Below, piece by piece: positions 31,024-42,320 of a stretch of 64,000 nucleotides of DNA (positions within the stretch are counted from its first letter, which is position 1; each line of letters begins with the position of its first letter). The notes under the pieces are model-generated. The model did not search any database. It was not told the DNA's origin and saw nothing but the letters and a program-made list of their open reading frames with translations. The stretch comes from Pseudomonas gingeri (GTDB lineage: Bacteria; Pseudomonadota; Gammaproteobacteria; Pseudomonadales; Pseudomonadaceae). The translations under genes and the position numbers were made by a program. The DNA lies in NCBI RefSeq assembly GCF_013386115.1, contig NZ_JACAOR010000006.1:1-64000 (forward strand), in the 5' to 3' direction.

Positions 31024-33849
31024 ATGGCATTGAAATCCCCCGCGTTTCGTAGAAAGTTTCCGTTGCTGGTCACCGGCGGTTTGCTGGCCCTGCAACCTTT
31101 AGCCACTTCGTTCGTCGTCGCTGCTGAACAGTATGACTGTTCGGCCTCAGCTTCGGGCGCCTGGAGCTGTGCGCCCAAGGCGACCACCGCCCAGTTGCCA
31201 CCACGTCCCGTGCATGAAGCGGGCTCGGTCGGCGGCAGCACCGAGGCCACGGCTGACAGCGGTTCCGGCGGCGATTCCGCACCGGCGACCAAACTGGTCA
31301 CCGAAGCCAAGGGCCGCGGCCTGAAATCGCGCAGTGCCGACTACAGCCACCTCGACTGGGTCCCACGCGAGAAGCTGACGCCTGCGCAATTGGCCGAAAC
31401 CGGTCCTTACTGCTCTGGTTCCTATATCGAACCGATTCGTCCTGGCATGAATGACAAGACGAATAAAAGTGACGCGCCGACCTTTATCGGTGCCAAGGCT
31501 TCCCGTTACGAGCAGGACCAGCAGGTCGCCAGCCTGGCCGGCGACGTGGTCATGCGCCAGGGCAGCATGCAGGTCGAGGCCGACGAGGCAAGCCTGTACC
31601 AGGCGGAAAACCGTGGTGAGCTGAACGGCAACGTGCGTGTCCGCGACAACGGCGCCCTGCTGGTCGGCGATCACGCCGACGTGCAACTGGACACTGGCGA
31701 AGCCAAGGTCGACAACGCCGAATACGTTCTGCACAAGTCGCGTATCCGCGGTAGCGCGCTGTATGCCAAGCGTGCCGAAAACGCGATCATCCGTCTCAAG
31801 GACGGTACGTACACCACGTGCGAACCGAACAGCAACGCCTGGCAGCTCAAGGGCAACAACATCACCTTGAACCCGGCGACCGGTTTCGGCACCGCGACCA
31901 ACGTGACACTGCGGGTCAAGGACATTCCGGTCCTGTACACGCCGTACATCTACTTCCCGATCGACGACCGTCGCCAGTCCGGCTTCCTGCCGCCGAGCTT
32001 CAGTTCGGGTGGCGATAGCGGCTTCACGTTTGTCACCCCGTACTACTTCAACCTGGCGCCGAACTACGACGCCACGTTGTACCCACGCTACATGACCAAG
32101 CGCGGCTTGTTGATGGAAGGCGAGTTCCGCTACCTGACCAAGTCCAGCGAAGGCCAGTTCGGCGGCGCGTACCTGAACGACGACAGCAATGATCGCTCGA
32201 AGCAGACCGACTCCGAAAAAACCCGCTACATGATCAACTGGCAGCACAAGGGTGGCCTGGATTCGCGTATACTGACCGAGGTCGACTACACCAAGATCAG
32301 CGACCCCTACTACTTCCAGGACCTGACAAGCGACCAGATCGGCGTCACCGATTCCAGCTCCTACGTCAACCAGCAAGGCGCCGTCAGCTACCGCGGCGAC
32401 GACTACACCGCCCGGCTCAATGTGCAGGCCTACCAACTGGCCAGCGTATCGAACATCACGCCCTACAACCGGCTGCCGCAGATCACCTTCAACGGGACAT
32501 TGCCTTACCACCCGGAAGGCCTGGATTTCACTTACGAGACTGAAGCGGTACGCTTCGAGCGCAGCCTGGAAAACGGCAACTTCTTCGACAAGGACGGCGG
32601 ACCGTTCGATATCAACGGCAATGCCATCGGTACTCCTCGCCTGGACACCAACGTGGTGGGTCTGGCACGTGCCAACGGCACTCGCCTGAACCTCAAGCCG
32701 GGTGTCAGCCTGCCGATGAACTGGACCTATGGCTATATCACGCCATCGCTCAAGTACCAGTACACCAAGTATGACCTGGACCTGGGCTCCCAAGGCCGGG
32801 ACGATCTGGTCAATAACACCAGCAACGCTTCGGCACTCGGCGAAACTTTCAACAGTTCGCAAAGTCGCGCCGTTCCTATCGCAAGCATCGACAGCGGCCT
32901 GTACTTCGACCGCAACACCAGTCTGTTTGGCACCAACTATCGCCAGACCCTGGAGCCGCGCCTGTTCTATCTCTATGTGCCGGAGAAAGACCAGAAGGAC
33001 ATCCCGGTCTTCGATACTGGTGAGTACAGCTTCAACTACGCCTCCCTGTTCCGCGACAACCGCTTCTCAGGGTCGGACCGCGTCGGCGACGAGAACAAGC
33101 TGTCCCTGGGTCTCACCAGCCGCTGGATCGAAGACAATGGCTTCGAACGTCAACGCGTGAGTATCGGCCAGGCGCTGTACTTCAAGGACCGTACCGTCCA
33201 GTTGCCGGGTGTCAATTACCGTACTCGCGCCGACGCCACCTCCAACGTTTCGCCCTACGCCCTGGAATACGCCTATCGCTTCAACCACGACTGGCGTGCG
33301 ACGGCCGACTACAACTGGGACCCGGACAGCCACAGCCCGCGTTCCGGCAGCGCGATGTTCCACTACCAGCCTGAAGACAACCCGAACAAGGTCTTCAACG
33401 CCGGCTATCGCTATCGCAACGACCAGGTGATCTACAACCAGAACACCGGCCAATGGCAGTTCGGTGGCGACTACGGCACCCCGGGTACACCAGGCTTCGT
33501 GAAGGACTACTACAAGATCCAGCAGCACGACTTCTCGGTGATCTGGCCGATCGTGCCGCAGTGGAACGTCATCAGCCGCTGGCAGTACGACTACAACCGC
33601 AACCGTACGCTGGAAGCCTTCGGTGGTTTCGAGTACGACAACTGCTGCTGGAAACTGCGCCTGATCAACCGTTACTGGGTCAAGTATGACGAGTTCAGCC
33701 AGGACGCCCCGCAAAACGAGAAAGGCGACCATGGCATCTTCCTCCAAATTGTCCTGAAGGGACTCGGCGGCGTTACCGGCGCCAAGCTAGAGAGCTTCCT
33801 CGACAAAGGCATCCAAGGTTATCGTGAACGTGAAGATCAAGCTTTCTGA
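31024..33849 (+). CDS. lptD: LPS assembly outer-membrane protein LptD
   Basis: Outer-membrane beta-barrel that, plugged by LptE, inserts lipopolysaccharide into the outer leaflet. The 941-residue protein has a signal peptide (to about residue 34), an N-terminal extension of about 100 residues with cysteines ([11 protein letters not shown]), the OstA beta-jellyroll ([22 protein letters not shown]) and the C-terminal barrel, including the conserved DNCCWKLRL cysteine pair that forms the disulfides. Its reading frame overlaps surA by 26 bases. Divergent from amgK. Confidence 0.96.
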   Translation: MALKSPAFRRKFPLLVTGGLLALQPLATSFVVAAEQYDCSASASGAWSCAPKATTAQLPPRPVHEAGSVGGSTEATADSGSGGDSAPATKLVTEAKGRGLKSRSADYSHLDWVPREKLTPAQLAETGPYCSGSYIEPIRPGMNDKTNKSDAPTFIGAKASRYEQDQQVASLAGDVVMRQGSMQVEADEASLYQAENRGELNGNVRVRDNGALLVGDHADVQLDTGEAKVDNAEYVLHKSRIRGSALYAKRAENAIIRLKDGTYTTCEPNSNAWQLKGNNITLNPATGFGTATNVTLRVKDIPVLYTPYIYFPIDDRRQSGFLPPSFSSGGDSGFTFVTPYYFNLAPNYDATLYPRYMTKRGLLMEGEFRYLTKSSEGQFGGAYLNDDSNDRSKQTDSEKTRYMINWQHKGGLDSRILTEVDYTKISDPYYFQDLTSDQIGVTDSSSYVNQQGAVSYRGDDYTARLNVQAYQLASVSNITPYNRLPQITFNGTLPYHPEGLDFTYETEAVRFERSLENGNFFDKDGGPFDINGNAIGTPRLDTNVVGLARANGTRLNLKPGVSLPMNWTYGYITPSLKYQYTKYDLDLGSQGRDDLVNNTSNASALGETFNSSQSRAVPIASIDSGLYFDRNTSLFGTNYRQTLEPRLFYLYVPEKDQKDIPVFDTGEYSFNYASLFRDNRFSGSDRVGDENKLSLGLTSRWIEDNGFERQRVSIGQALYFKDRTVQLPGVNYRTRADATSNVSPYALEYAYRFNHDWRATADYNWDPDSHSPRSGSAMFHYQPEDNPNKVFNAGYRYRNDQVIYNQNTGQWQFGGDYGTPGTPGFVKDYYKIQQHDFSVIWPIVPQWNVISRWQYDYNRNRTLEAFGGFEYDNCCWKLRLINRYWVKYDEFSQDAPQNEKGDHGIFLQIVLKGLGGVTGAKLESFLDKGIQGYREREDQAF

Positions 33850-35146
33850 TTGTCTGCGCCCGCTGATGCTGGGCGCGCTGGTCCTGAGTGCGGCGGTTCA
33901 CGCCGCCGTGCAGCCCCTCGACAACGTCGTGGCGATCGTCGACAACGACGTGATCATGCAGAGCCAACTGGACCAGCGCGTCCACGAAGTCCAGCAGAGC
34001 ATCGCCAAGCGTGGCGGTGGCGTGCCACCGACCAGCGTCCTGGACCAGCAGGTCCTCGAACGCCTGATCGTCGAGAACCTGCAACTGCAGATCGGCGAAC
34101 GCTCCGGCATTCGCATCTCCGACGAGGAACTGAACCAGGCCATCGGCACCATTGCCCAGCGCAATAACATGTCGGTGGACCAGTTCAAGGCCGCGCTGGC
34201 CCACGACGGCCTCTCCTATGAGGACGCACGGGATCAGGTCCGCCGCGAAATGGTCATCAGCCGCGTGCGCCAGCGCCGCGTTGCCGAACGCATCCAGGTT
34301 TCCGAGCAGGAAGTGAAGAACTTCCTCGCCTCCGACCTGGGCAAGATGCAGCTCTCCGAAGAACTGCACCTGGCCAACATCCTTATCTCCACGCCGGACA
34401 GCGCCAGTTCGCAGGCGATCCAGGCCGCAGCGGCACAGGCCCAGGACGTCTACCGGCAGCTCAAGCAGGGTGCCGACTTCGCCCAACTGGCCATTGCCAA
34501 ATCCGGCAGCGACAACGCCCTCGAAGGTGGCGACATGGGCTGGCGCAAGCCGGCGCAACTGCCGCCACCGTTCGACCATTTGCTGAGCAGCATGCCAGTC
34601 GGTGACATCACCGAACCGGCGCGTACTCCGGGTGGTTTCATCATCCTGAAGGTGCTGGAGAAGCGCGGCGGCGAAACCCAGATGCGCGACGAAGTCCATG
34701 TTCGTCACATCCTGATCAAGCCGAACGCCATTCGCAGCGAAGCCGAGACCCAGGCCCTGGCCCAGAAACTCTACGAGCGCATCCAGAATGGCGAAGACTT
34801 CGCCACCCTGGCCAAGAGCTTCTCGGAAGATCCGGGTTCGGCCCTCAACGGTGGCGACCTGAACTGGATCGACCCGAAGGTACTGGTTCCGGAGTTCCAG
34901 GAAGTGATGGCAAAAACGCCACAAGGCGTACTGTCCAAGCCGTTCAAGACCCAATACGGCTGGCACGTGCTGGAAGTCCTTGGCCGTCGCGCCACCGACA
35001 GCACCACGCAGGCACGCGAACAGCAGGCCATGACCGTGCTGCGTAACCGCAAGTACGATGAAGAGCTGCAAACCTGGCTGCGTCAGATCCGCGACGAAGC
35101 CTACGTTGAAATCAAGCTCCCTGGCGCAGACCAGGCGGCCCAGTGA
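33824..35146 (+). CDS. surA: Periplasmic peptidyl-prolyl isomerase/chaperone SurA
   Basis: Chaperone for outer-membrane proteins, LptD among them. The 440-residue product has a signal peptide ([15 protein letters not shown]), a SurA_N helical chaperone domain (about 35-170) and two parvulin domains (starting [14 protein letters not shown] and [14 protein letters not shown]). The start is a GTG at 33824, inside the lptD coding region; a second GTG at 33830 is an alternative. The overlap couples translation of the two partners. Confidence 0.95.
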   Translation: MNVKIKLSDCLRPLMLGALVLSAAVHAAVQPLDNVVAIVDNDVIMQSQLDQRVHEVQQSIAKRGGGVPPTSVLDQQVLERLIVENLQLQIGERSGIRISDEELNQAIGTIAQRNNMSVDQFKAALAHDGLSYEDARDQVRREMVISRVRQRRVAERIQVSEQEVKNFLASDLGKMQLSEELHLANILISTPDSASSQAIQAAAAQAQDVYRQLKQGADFAQLAIAKSGSDNALEGGDMGWRKPAQLPPPFDHLLSSMPVGDITEPARTPGGFIILKVLEKRGGETQMRDEVHVRHILIKPNAIRSEAETQALAQKLYERIQNGEDFATLAKSFSEDPGSALNGGDLNWIDPKVLVPEFQEVMAKTPQGVLSKPFKTQYGWHVLEVLGRRATDSTTQAREQQAMTVLRNRKYDEELQTWLRQIRDEAYVEIKLPGADQAAQ

Positions 35147-36132
35147 AACCCAAGCGTTTCGCGTTGACACCCGGCGAGCCGGCGGGCATAGGTCCAGACC
35201 TTTGCCTGCTGCTCGCCTCGCAGCCCCAGCCTCATCCCCTGATTGCCATTACCAGTCGTGACCTGCTCGCCGAGCGGGCCGCGCAACTGGCCGTGGCCGT
35301 CGACCTGCTGGCGGTGGGGCCGGACAACTGGCCCGAACGACCGGCCCCGGCAGGCAGCCTGTATGTATGGGATACGCCGCTGGCGACCCAGGTCGTCGCC
35401 GGCAAGCTGGACAAGGCCAATGCGGCCTTTGTGCTGGAAACCCTGACCCGCGCCGGCCAGGGCTGCCTGGACGGCGATTTCGCCGGCATGATCACCGCCC
35501 CGGTCCACAAGGGCGTGATCAACGATTCCGGCATCGCGTTCTCCGGCCACACGGAGTTCCTCGCGGACCTGACCCACACGAGCCAGGTCGTCATGATGCT
35601 GGCCACCCGCGGATTGCGGGTGGCGCTGGTCACCACTCACCTGCCCTTGCGCCAGGTGGCGGACGCGATCACTCCCGAACGCCTGGAGCGCGTCACACGT
35701 ATCCTGCATGCCGATCTCAAGGAAAAATTCGGCATTGCCCAACCGCGCATCCTGGTCTGCGGGCTCAACCCCCATGCCGGCGAAGGCGGCCATCTGGGCC
35801 ACGAAGAGATCGACATCATCGAACCCACCCTGGAGCGTCTGCGCATCGAAGGCATGGATCTGCGTGGCCCGCTGCCCGCCGACACTCTGTTTACCCCCAA
35901 ATATCTGGAGCACTGCGATGCAGTGCTGGCGATGTACCACGACCAGGGCCTGCCCGTACTGAAATACAAAGGTTTCGGCGCGGCAGTCAATGTGACCCTG
36001 GGCTTGCCGATCATCCGCACCTCGGTCGACCATGGCACCGCCCTGGATCTGGCCGGCAGCGGCAAAATCGACACCGGCAGCCTGCAAGTCGCCCTGGAAA
36101 CCGCCTACCAGATGGCCGAGACCCGTTTATGA
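35143..36132 (+). CDS. pdxA: 4-hydroxythreonine-4-phosphate dehydrogenase
   Basis: NAD-dependent step of the DXP-dependent pyridoxal phosphate pathway. The 329-residue product has the substrate and metal residues of the family in [12 protein letters not shown], the HTEFL segment, and [14 protein letters not shown]. It starts at a GTG (35143) overlapping the surA stop by four bases, and its own stop overlaps the rsmA ATG. Confidence 0.95.
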   Translation: MKPKRFALTPGEPAGIGPDLCLLLASQPQPHPLIAITSRDLLAERAAQLAVAVDLLAVGPDNWPERPAPAGSLYVWDTPLATQVVAGKLDKANAAFVLETLTRAGQGCLDGDFAGMITAPVHKGVINDSGIAFSGHTEFLADLTHTSQVVMMLATRGLRVALVTTHLPLRQVADAITPERLERVTRILHADLKEKFGIAQPRILVCGLNPHAGEGGHLGHEEIDIIEPTLERLRIEGMDLRGPLPADTLFTPKYLEHCDAVLAMYHDQGLPVLKYKGFGAAVNVTLGLPIIRTSVDHGTALDLAGSGKIDTGSLQVALETAYQMAETRL

Positions 36133-36947
36133 GCGAGCAATACCAACACCGGGCGCGCAAGCGTTTCGGGCAGAACTTCCTGCACGACGCCGGTGTGATC
36201 GACCGCATCCTGCGCGCCATCCATGCCAAGTCCGAGGACCGCCTGCTGGAGATCGGCCCGGGCCAGGGCGCCTTGACCGAAGGCTTGCTGGGCAGCGGTG
36301 CACAGCTGGACGTGGTTGAACTGGACAAGGACCTGATCCCGATCCTGAACCAGCAGTTCGCCGGCAAGGCGAACTTCAACCTGCATCAGGGCGATGCGCT
36401 GAAATTCGACTTCACCAGCCTGAATGCCGCGCCGAACAGCCTGCGAGTGGTCGGCAACCTGCCGTACAACATCTCCACGCCGCTGATTTTCCACCTGCTG
36501 CACAACGCCAGCCTGATCCGCGACATGCACTTCATGCTGCAAAAGGAAGTCGTCGAGCGCCTGGCCGCCGGCCCGGGTGGCGGCGACTGGGGTCGCCTGT
36601 CGATCATGGTCCAGTACCATTGCCGCGTGGAACACCTGTTCAATGTCGGCCCCGGCGCGTTCAATCCGCCACCGAAGGTCGATTCGGCGATTGTCCGCCT
36701 GGTGCCCCACGCCGTGCTACCGCACCCGGCCAAGGACCATCGCCTGCTTGAGCGGGTCGTTCGCGAAGCCTTCAACCAGCGTCGCAAGACCCTGCGCAAC
36801 ACGCTCAAGGCCCTGCTCAGCAGCGCCGAGATCGAAGCCGCCGGTGTCGATGGCAGCCTGCGTCCGGAACAACTGGATCTCGCCGCTTTCGTGCGCCTGG
36901 CCGACAAGCTCAGCGAACAGTCCGACACGGCAGCCGTCGCCGACTGA
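36129..36947 (+). CDS. rsmA: 16S rRNA dimethyladenosine transferase RsmA
   Basis: Dimethylates A1518 and A1519 of 16S rRNA late in 30S assembly. The 272-residue product has the SAM-binding motif [14 protein letters not shown] and the catalytic NLPYNIST motif. The ATG at 36129 overlaps the pdxA stop (ATGA) and gives the standard N terminus, [11 protein letters not shown]. This gene (formerly ksgA) is unrelated to the CsrA-type translational regulator that is also called RsmA in Pseudomonas. Confidence 0.96.
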   Translation: MSEQYQHRARKRFGQNFLHDAGVIDRILRAIHAKSEDRLLEIGPGQGALTEGLLGSGAQLDVVELDKDLIPILNQQFAGKANFNLHQGDALKFDFTSLNAAPNSLRVVGNLPYNISTPLIFHLLHNASLIRDMHFMLQKEVVERLAAGPGGGDWGRLSIMVQYHCRVEHLFNVGPGAFNPPPKVDSAIVRLVPHAVLPHPAKDHRLLERVVREAFNQRRKTLRNTLKALLSSAEIEAAGVDGSLRPEQLDLAAFVRLADKLSEQSDTAAVAD

Positions 36948-37066
36948 CATAGCCTCATCGCGCCCGGGTACACCGCCGGATTCCATATCTGGCCTACTGC
37001 CCGGCACTTGACCTAGACTGAGCACCACCAGTCGTGTCTTCCGCTTTTGCTTCCAAGGCCTTTCGC

Positions 37067-37447
37067 ATGTCCGATCCCCGCTACCAGGTCGACGTCAGCG
37101 TCGTCACCCGCTTCCTCGCTGAACAATCACAGCCCGAGCAGAACCGTTTCGCCTTTGCCTACACCATTACCGTGCAGAACAACGGCCAGCTCCCGGCCCG
37201 ACTGCTCTCACGGCACTGGGTGATCACCGATGGCGACGGCCATGTCGAGGAAGTCCGTGGTGCCGGCGTGGTCGGCCAGCAGCCGCTGATCGAAGCCGGC
37301 GACAGCCACACCTACAGCAGCGGCACGGTGATGACGACCAAGGTCGGCAACATGCAGGGCAGCTACCAGATGCTCGCCGAGGACGGCCAGCACTTCGATG
37401 CGATCATCGCACCGTTCCGCCTGGCCGTACCCGGAGCCCTGCACTGA
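37067..37447 (+). CDS. apaG: ApaG/Co2+-Mg2+ efflux-associated protein
   Basis: The 126-residue protein has an immunoglobulin-like fold of unclear biochemical role; mutants in enterobacteria have altered divalent-metal tolerance. The conserved segments are [22 protein letters not shown] and [20 protein letters not shown]. The ATG at 37067 is preferred over one at 37034 for family length. The stop shares one base with the apaH start. Confidence 0.94.
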   Translation: MSDPRYQVDVSVVTRFLAEQSQPEQNRFAFAYTITVQNNGQLPARLLSRHWVITDGDGHVEEVRGAGVVGQQPLIEAGDSHTYSSGTVMTTKVGNMQGSYQMLAEDGQHFDAIIAPFRLAVPGALH

Positions 37448-38322
37448 TGGCGGTATACGCCGTTGGCGATCTGCAAGGCTGCCTGGAACCGCTCAAATGC
37501 CTGCTGGAGCGGGTCAGCTTCGACCCTGCACAGGATCGCCTGTGGCTGGTGGGCGACCTGGTCAATCGCGGCCCGCAATCCCTGGAAACCCTGCGCTTCC
37601 TTTATGGAATGCGTGAATCCCTGGTCTGCGTGCTCGGCAACCACGACCTGCACCTGCTGGCTGCCGCGCGGAACATCGAGCGCCTGAAGAAAAGCGACAC
37701 CCTGCGCGAGATCCTCGACGCTGCCGATGGTCCGGAACTGCTCGACTGGTTGCGCCGGCAAAAACTGCTGCACCATGATCCGGAGCGCAACGTGGCCCTG
37801 GTCCATGCTGGCATTCCACCGCAATGGACGCTCAAGAAAGCCCTGAAGCTCGCCGCCGAGGTCGAAGAAGCCCTGCGCGACGATAATCTGTTCGCGCCGT
37901 TCCTGGACGGCATGTACGGCAACGAACCGAACAAGTGGGACGGCGATCTGCAAGGTGTCGCACGCCTGCGGGTGATCACCAACTACTTCACCCGCATGCG
38001 CTTCTGCACCGCCGAAGGCAAGCTCGACCTCAAGGGCAAGGAGGGCGCCGACACCGCGCCGGCCGGCTATGCCCCGTGGTTCAGCTACAAGGAACGCAAG
38101 ACCCAGGGCCTGAAAATCATCTTCGGCCATTGGGCGGCCCTCGAAGGCCAGTGCGACGAGCCGGGGATCTTTGCCCTCGACACCGGTTGCGTCTGGGGCG
38201 GCGCCATGACCCTGATGAACGTCGATACCGACGAACGCCTGACCTGCAAATGTGACACCCAGGGCGGCGTCGCGCCGCCCCCGACCCTGGCCGAGCGATT
38301 CAGGGCCTGGCTCTATCGCTAA
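37447..38322 (+). CDS. apaH: Symmetrical bis(5'-nucleosyl)-tetraphosphatase
   Basis: Hydrolyses Ap4A to two ADP, keeping alarmone and cap-like RNA ends low. The 291-residue metallophosphatase has the motifs [13 protein letters not shown] (GDxxG), [13 protein letters not shown] (GDxxxRG) and [11 protein letters not shown] (GNHD). It is translationally coupled to apaG. Confidence 0.96.
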   Translation: MAVYAVGDLQGCLEPLKCLLERVSFDPAQDRLWLVGDLVNRGPQSLETLRFLYGMRESLVCVLGNHDLHLLAAARNIERLKKSDTLREILDAADGPELLDWLRRQKLLHHDPERNVALVHAGIPPQWTLKKALKLAAEVEEALRDDNLFAPFLDGMYGNEPNKWDGDLQGVARLRVITNYFTRMRFCTAEGKLDLKGKEGADTAPAGYAPWFSYKERKTQGLKIIFGHWAALEGQCDEPGIFALDTGCVWGGAMTLMNVDTDERLTCKCDTQGGVAPPPTLAERFRAWLYR

Positions 38323-38357
38323 ACTGTACGACCTACTCGCCCCAGACGGAGCCCATG

Positions 38358-38687
38358 ATGAGCGAATTCAAACGCATTCCCCCCGAACAAGCCCAGGCCC
38401 TGCGCGAGCAAGGTGCCGTGGTCGTCGACGTCCGCGATCCGCAGGCGTTTGCCCAGAACCACATCAGCGGTTCCAAGCACCTGGACAACCACTCCCTGCA
38501 CGATTTCATCGCCAAGGCCGACCTCGACCAACCCCTGGTGGTGTGCTGCTACCACGGCAATTCCAGCCAGGGTGCGGCGGCCTATCTGGTCAGCCAGGGC
38601 TTCTCCGAGGTCTACAGCCTGGACGGCGGCTTCGAACTGTGGCGTACGACCTTTCCGTCGGAAACAGCCCAGGATAATTCCGAATAA
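38358..38687 (+). CDS. glpE: Thiosulfate sulfurtransferase GlpE
   Basis: Single-domain rhodanese of about 109 residues. The catalytic cysteine lies in the loop [12 protein letters not shown], and the N-terminal half has [18 protein letters not shown]. Tandem ATGs at 38355 and 38358 are both possible; GGAG at 38348-38351 is six bases from the second and only three from the first, so 38358 is used. It is the last gene of the run from lptD, 35 bases after apaH. Confidence 0.93.
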   Translation: MSEFKRIPPEQAQALREQGAVVVDVRDPQAFAQNHISGSKHLDNHSLHDFIAKADLDQPLVVCCYHGNSSQGAAAYLVSQGFSEVYSLDGGFELWRTTFPSETAQDNSE

Positions 38688-38987
38688 TTTTTTTCTTTCG
38701 CTCCAGCCCGCGCCAATAGCGGGCTAGAGCGTTTGCTGACGAACGGTCAGGCGCAACTAATTGCGCATCTCACCTTGATCTCCCGGATTCCGAACTATCC
38801 TTAAGCCCAGGCCATCCAAATCAGGGGAGAGCCGGTACACCGGCGTACGGGTCATCGGTAGTAATTTTCAAGGCTATCGTCGCCTTGGAGGTGTTCTGGG
38901 GGGTAAACAGCAACTGTTCCGCGGTTGCATGCCAGCACTTGACTGACTGATCCGGCACCGGCTCCAAGTATCGAGCGAGGTGACGTC
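38688..38987. other. Intergenic region between glpE and prkA
   Basis: Three hundred bases without a gene. It opens with a T-rich run (38690-38698) and a hairpin with arms AGCCCGC (38705-38711) and GCGGGCT (38719-38725), probably the end of the glpE transcript. The remainder should contain the prkA promoter and leader, but I see no convincing sigma-70 boxes and no TGGCAC-N5-TTGC sigma-54 site. Confidence 0.5.
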
Positions 38988-40910
38988 ATGAGCATATTCA
39001 GCCATTTCCAACAACGCTTCGAATCCACACGGCAAGAAGAACTCACGCTGCAGGAGTATCTCGAGCTGTGCAAAAAGGATCGCAGCGCCTACGCGTCGGC
39101 AGCCGAAAGGCTGCTACTGGCAATCGGCGAACCCGAACTGCTGGACACGTCCACCAACTCACGGTTGTCGCGCATCTTCTCCAACAAGGTGATCCGTCGC
39201 TATCCGGCCTTTGAAGACTTCCACGGGATGGAAGAATGCATCGACCAGATCGTTTCGTATTTCCGCCACGCCGCCCAGGGCCTGGAAGAGAAGAAACAGA
39301 TCCTCTACCTGCTCGGTCCCGTCGGGGGCGGCAAGTCATCCCTGGCCGAGAAACTGAAACAGCTGATCGAGAAAGTCCCCTTCTATGCCATCAAGGGCTC
39401 GCCGGTCTTCGAGTCGCCGCTGGGTCTGTTCAACGCCACGGAAGATGGCGCGATCCTCGAGGAAGACTTCGGTATCCCCCGCCGCTACCTGAACACCATC
39501 ATGTCGCCCTGGGCCACCAAGCGCCTGGCCGAATTCGGCGGCGACATCAGTCAGTTCCGCGTGGTCAAGCTCTACCCTTCGATCCTCAACCAGATCGGCG
39601 TGGCCAAGACCGAGCCGGGCGACGAGAACAACCAGGACATCTCCGCGCTCGTGGGCAAGGTCGATATCCGCAAGCTGGAAGAGTTCCCGCAGAACGACGC
39701 CGATGCCTACAGCTATTCGGGCGCACTGTGCCGGGCCAACCAGGGCTTGATGGAATTCGTGGAAATGTTCAAGGCACCGATCAAGGTGCTCCACCCGCTG
39801 CTGACCGCGACCCAGGAAGGCAACTACAACAGTACCGAAGGCCTCGGCGCGATTCCGTTCACCGGGATCCTGCTGGCCCACTCCAACGAATCGGAGTGGC
39901 ACACCTTCCGCAACAACAAGAACAACGAAGCCTTCATCGACCGGATCTACATCGTCAAGGTCCCGTACTGCCTGCGGGTCAGCGACGAAGTGAAGATCTA
40001 CGACAAGCTGCTGTTCAACAGCTCCCTGGCCAAGGCCCACTGCGCCCCCGACACCCTGAAGATGCTCGCCCAGTTCACCGTGCTCTCGCGCCTCAAGGAG
40101 CCGGAAAACTCGAACATCTACTCGAAAATGCGGGTCTACGACGGCGAAAATCTCAAGGACACCGATCCGAAGGCCAAGTCGATCCAGGAATACCGCGACA
40201 GCGCGGGCGTCGACGAAGGCATGAACGGCCTGTCGACCCGCTTCGCCTTCAAGATCCTGTCGAAGGTCTTCAACTTCGATCCCCATGAAATCGCCGCCAA
40301 CCCGGTACACCTGCTGTACGTGCTGGAGCAGCAGATCGAACAGGAACAGTTCCAGGCCGAAACCCGCGAGCGCTACCTGCGCTTCCTCAAGGAATACCTG
40401 GCGCCACGCTATATCGAGTTCATCGGCAAGGAAATCCAGACCGCGTACCTGGAGTCCTACAGCGAGTACGGCCAGAACATCTTCGATCGTTATGTGCTGT
40501 ACGCCGACTTCTGGATCCAGGACCAGGAATACCGCGACCCGGAAACCGGCGAAATCCTCAATCGCGTCGCCCTGAACGAGGAACTGGAAAAAATCGAAAA
40601 ACCGGCCGGCATCAGCAATCCGAAGGATTTCCGCAACGAGATCGTCAACTTCGTCCTGCGCGCCCGGGCCAACAACAATGGCAAGAACCCGACCTGGCTC
40701 AGCTACGAGAAGCTGCGGGTGGTGATCGAGAAGAAAATGTTCTCCAACACCGAGGACCTGCTGCCGGTCATCAGCTTCAACGCCAAGGCCAGCAAGGAGG
40801 ACCAGCAGAAACACAACGACTTCGTCACACGCATGGTCGAACGCGGCTACACCGACAAACAGGTACGCCTGCTCTCCGAGTGGTACCTGCGGGTCAGGAA
40901 GTCGCAGTAA
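38988..40910 (+). CDS. prkA: PrkA family serine protein kinase
   Basis: AAA-type protein of 640 residues, called YeaG in E. coli, where it acts with YeaH under nitrogen starvation and stationary phase. The Walker A loop is LLGPVGGGKSSLAEKL (about residues 108-123), and the C-terminal PrkA domain carries the kinase-like fold. It heads the three-gene module prkA-yeaH-spoVR. RpoS dependence is known for the E. coli genes and is only assumed here. Confidence 0.93.
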   Translation: MSIFSHFQQRFESTRQEELTLQEYLELCKKDRSAYASAAERLLLAIGEPELLDTSTNSRLSRIFSNKVIRRYPAFEDFHGMEECIDQIVSYFRHAAQGLEEKKQILYLLGPVGGGKSSLAEKLKQLIEKVPFYAIKGSPVFESPLGLFNATEDGAILEEDFGIPRRYLNTIMSPWATKRLAEFGGDISQFRVVKLYPSILNQIGVAKTEPGDENNQDISALVGKVDIRKLEEFPQNDADAYSYSGALCRANQGLMEFVEMFKAPIKVLHPLLTATQEGNYNSTEGLGAIPFTGILLAHSNESEWHTFRNNKNNEAFIDRIYIVKVPYCLRVSDEVKIYDKLLFNSSLAKAHCAPDTLKMLAQFTVLSRLKEPENSNIYSKMRVYDGENLKDTDPKAKSIQEYRDSAGVDEGMNGLSTRFAFKILSKVFNFDPHEIAANPVHLLYVLEQQIEQEQFQAETRERYLRFLKEYLAPRYIEFIGKEIQTAYLESYSEYGQNIFDRYVLYADFWIQDQEYRDPETGEILNRVALNEELEKIEKPAGISNPKDFRNEIVNFVLRARANNNGKNPTWLSYEKLRVVIEKKMFSNTEDLLPVISFNAKASKEDQQKHNDFVTRMVERGYTDKQVRLLSEWYLRVRKSQ

Positions 40911-40942
40911 AGGCAGCTGCAAGCGCCAGGCTGCAGGTCCCG

Positions 40943-41019
40943 GGCACGTTGCCGAACGTGCCTGCGACCGTCGCGGCCGACCGCTTGTCTTTAAGCTTCC
41001 AGCCTGCCGCTGGAAGCTT
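40943..41019 (+). repeat. Two hairpins between prkA and yeaH
   Basis: The first has arms GGCACGTT (40943-40950) and AACGTGCC (40955-40962); the second has eleven-base arms AAGCTTCCAGC (40993-41003) and GCTGGAAGCTT (41009-41019) with a five-base loop. Neither has a T tail. Placed inside an operon, they may stop exonucleases or mark a processing site. Confidence 0.7.
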
Positions 41020-41048
41020 GTAACTTGAAGCTGCCCGGAGGGCTCCCC

Positions 41049-42320
41049 ATGAGCTATGTGATCGACCGACGTCTCAATGGCAAGAACAAGAGCACGGTGA
41101 ACCGTCAGCGCTTCCTGCGGCGTTATCGTGACCATATCAAAAAGGCGGTCGAGGAAGCCGTGAGCCGCCGTTCCATCACCGATATGGAACACGGCGAGCA
41201 GATCAGCATTCCCGGTCGCGATATCGATGAGCCGGTACTGCACCATGGTCGTGGCGGCAAACAGACCGTGGTCCATCCCGGCAACAAGGAATTCACCAGC
41301 GGCGAACATATCCCCCGGCCGCCGGGCGGAGGCGGTGGGCGCGGTCCCGGCAAGGCCGGCAACTCCGGCGAAGGGATGGACGAGTTCGTCTTCCAGATCA
41401 CCCAGGAAGAATTCCTCGAATTCATGTTCGAAGACCTGGAGCTGCCGAACCTGGTCAAACGCAATCTCACCGGCACCGACACCTTCAAGACCGTCCGCGC
41501 CGGGATCAGCAACGAAGGCAACCCTTCGCGCATCAATATCATCCGGACCCTGCGCTCGGCCCATGCGCGGCGGATCGCCCTGTCCGGCAGCAGTCGCGCG
41601 AAACTCAAGGAGGCCAAGGCCGAACTTGAGCGACTGAGACGCGAAGAACCGGACAATTTCGGCGATATCCAGGAAATCGAGGCAGAAATCGAGAAACTCA
41701 GCGCACGCATTCATCGCGTGCCGTTCCTCGATACCTTCGACCTGAAATACAACCTGCTGGTCAAGCAACCCAACCCCAGCTCCAAGGCCGTGATGTTCTG
41801 CCTGATGGACGTCTCCGGCTCCATGACCCAAGCCACCAAGGATATCGCCAAGCGCTTCTTCATCCTGCTGTACCTGTTCCTCAAGCGGAACTACGACAAG
41901 ATCGAAGTGGTGTTCATCCGCCATCACACCAGCGCCCGGGAAGTGGACGAGGAGGAGTTCTTCTATTCGCGGGAAACCGGCGGCACCATCGTCTCCAGCG
42001 CCCTGAAGCTGATGCAGGAGATCATGGCCGAGCGCTACCCGACCAATGAATGGAACATCTACGCGGCCCAAGCCTCCGACGGCGACAACTGGAACGACGA
42101 CTCGCCGATCTGCCGCGATATCCTGATCAACCAGATCATGCCGTTCGTGCAGTACTACACTTACGTAGAGATCACCCCCCGCGAACACCAGGCCCTGTGG
42201 TACGAATACGAGCGCATCAGCGAGGCGTTCAGCGATACGTTTGCCCAGCAGCAGCTGGTGTCGGCCGGCGATATCTATCCGGTCTTCCGTGAACTCTTCC
42301 AGCGCAGGTTAGTGACATGA
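41049..42320 (+). CDS. YeaH/YhbH family protein (DUF444, VWA-like)
   Basis: The 423-residue protein, partner of PrkA by conserved gene order, has a basic N terminus ([21 protein letters not shown]), a Gly/Pro-rich linker (about 95-110) and a von Willebrand A-like domain with the metal-binding motif [15 protein letters not shown]. The start at 41049 (MSYVIDRR) matches family members. Its stop overlaps the start of the spoVR gene by four bases. Confidence 0.92.
   Translation: MSYVIDRRLNGKNKSTVNRQRFLRRYRDHIKKAVEEAVSRRSITDMEHGEQISIPGRDIDEPVLHHGRGGKQTVVHPGNKEFTSGEHIPRPPGGGGGRGPGKAGNSGEGMDEFVFQITQEEFLEFMFEDLELPNLVKRNLTGTDTFKTVRAGISNEGNPSRINIIRTLRSAHARRIALSGSSRAKLKEAKAELERLRREEPDNFGDIQEIEAEIEKLSARIHRVPFLDTFDLKYNLLVKQPNPSSKAVMFCLMDVSGSMTQATKDIAKRFFILLYLFLKRNYDKIEVVFIRHHTSAREVDEEEFFYSRETGGTIVSSALKLMQEIMAERYPTNEWNIYAAQASDGDNWNDDSPICRDILINQIMPFVQYYTYVEITPREHQALWYEYERISEAFSDTFAQQQLVSAGDIYPVFRELFQRRLVT

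Noticed and set aside
38688..38987. Possible sigma-54 promoter before prkA
   Set aside because: The TGGCAC/TTGC pair with five-base spacing was not found.
39336..42188. A 950-codon open frame on the minus strand opposite prkA and yeaH
   Set aside because: It is a shadow frame of GC-rich genes. Composition is unlike a protein family, and it spans the intergenic region and two well-supported genes.
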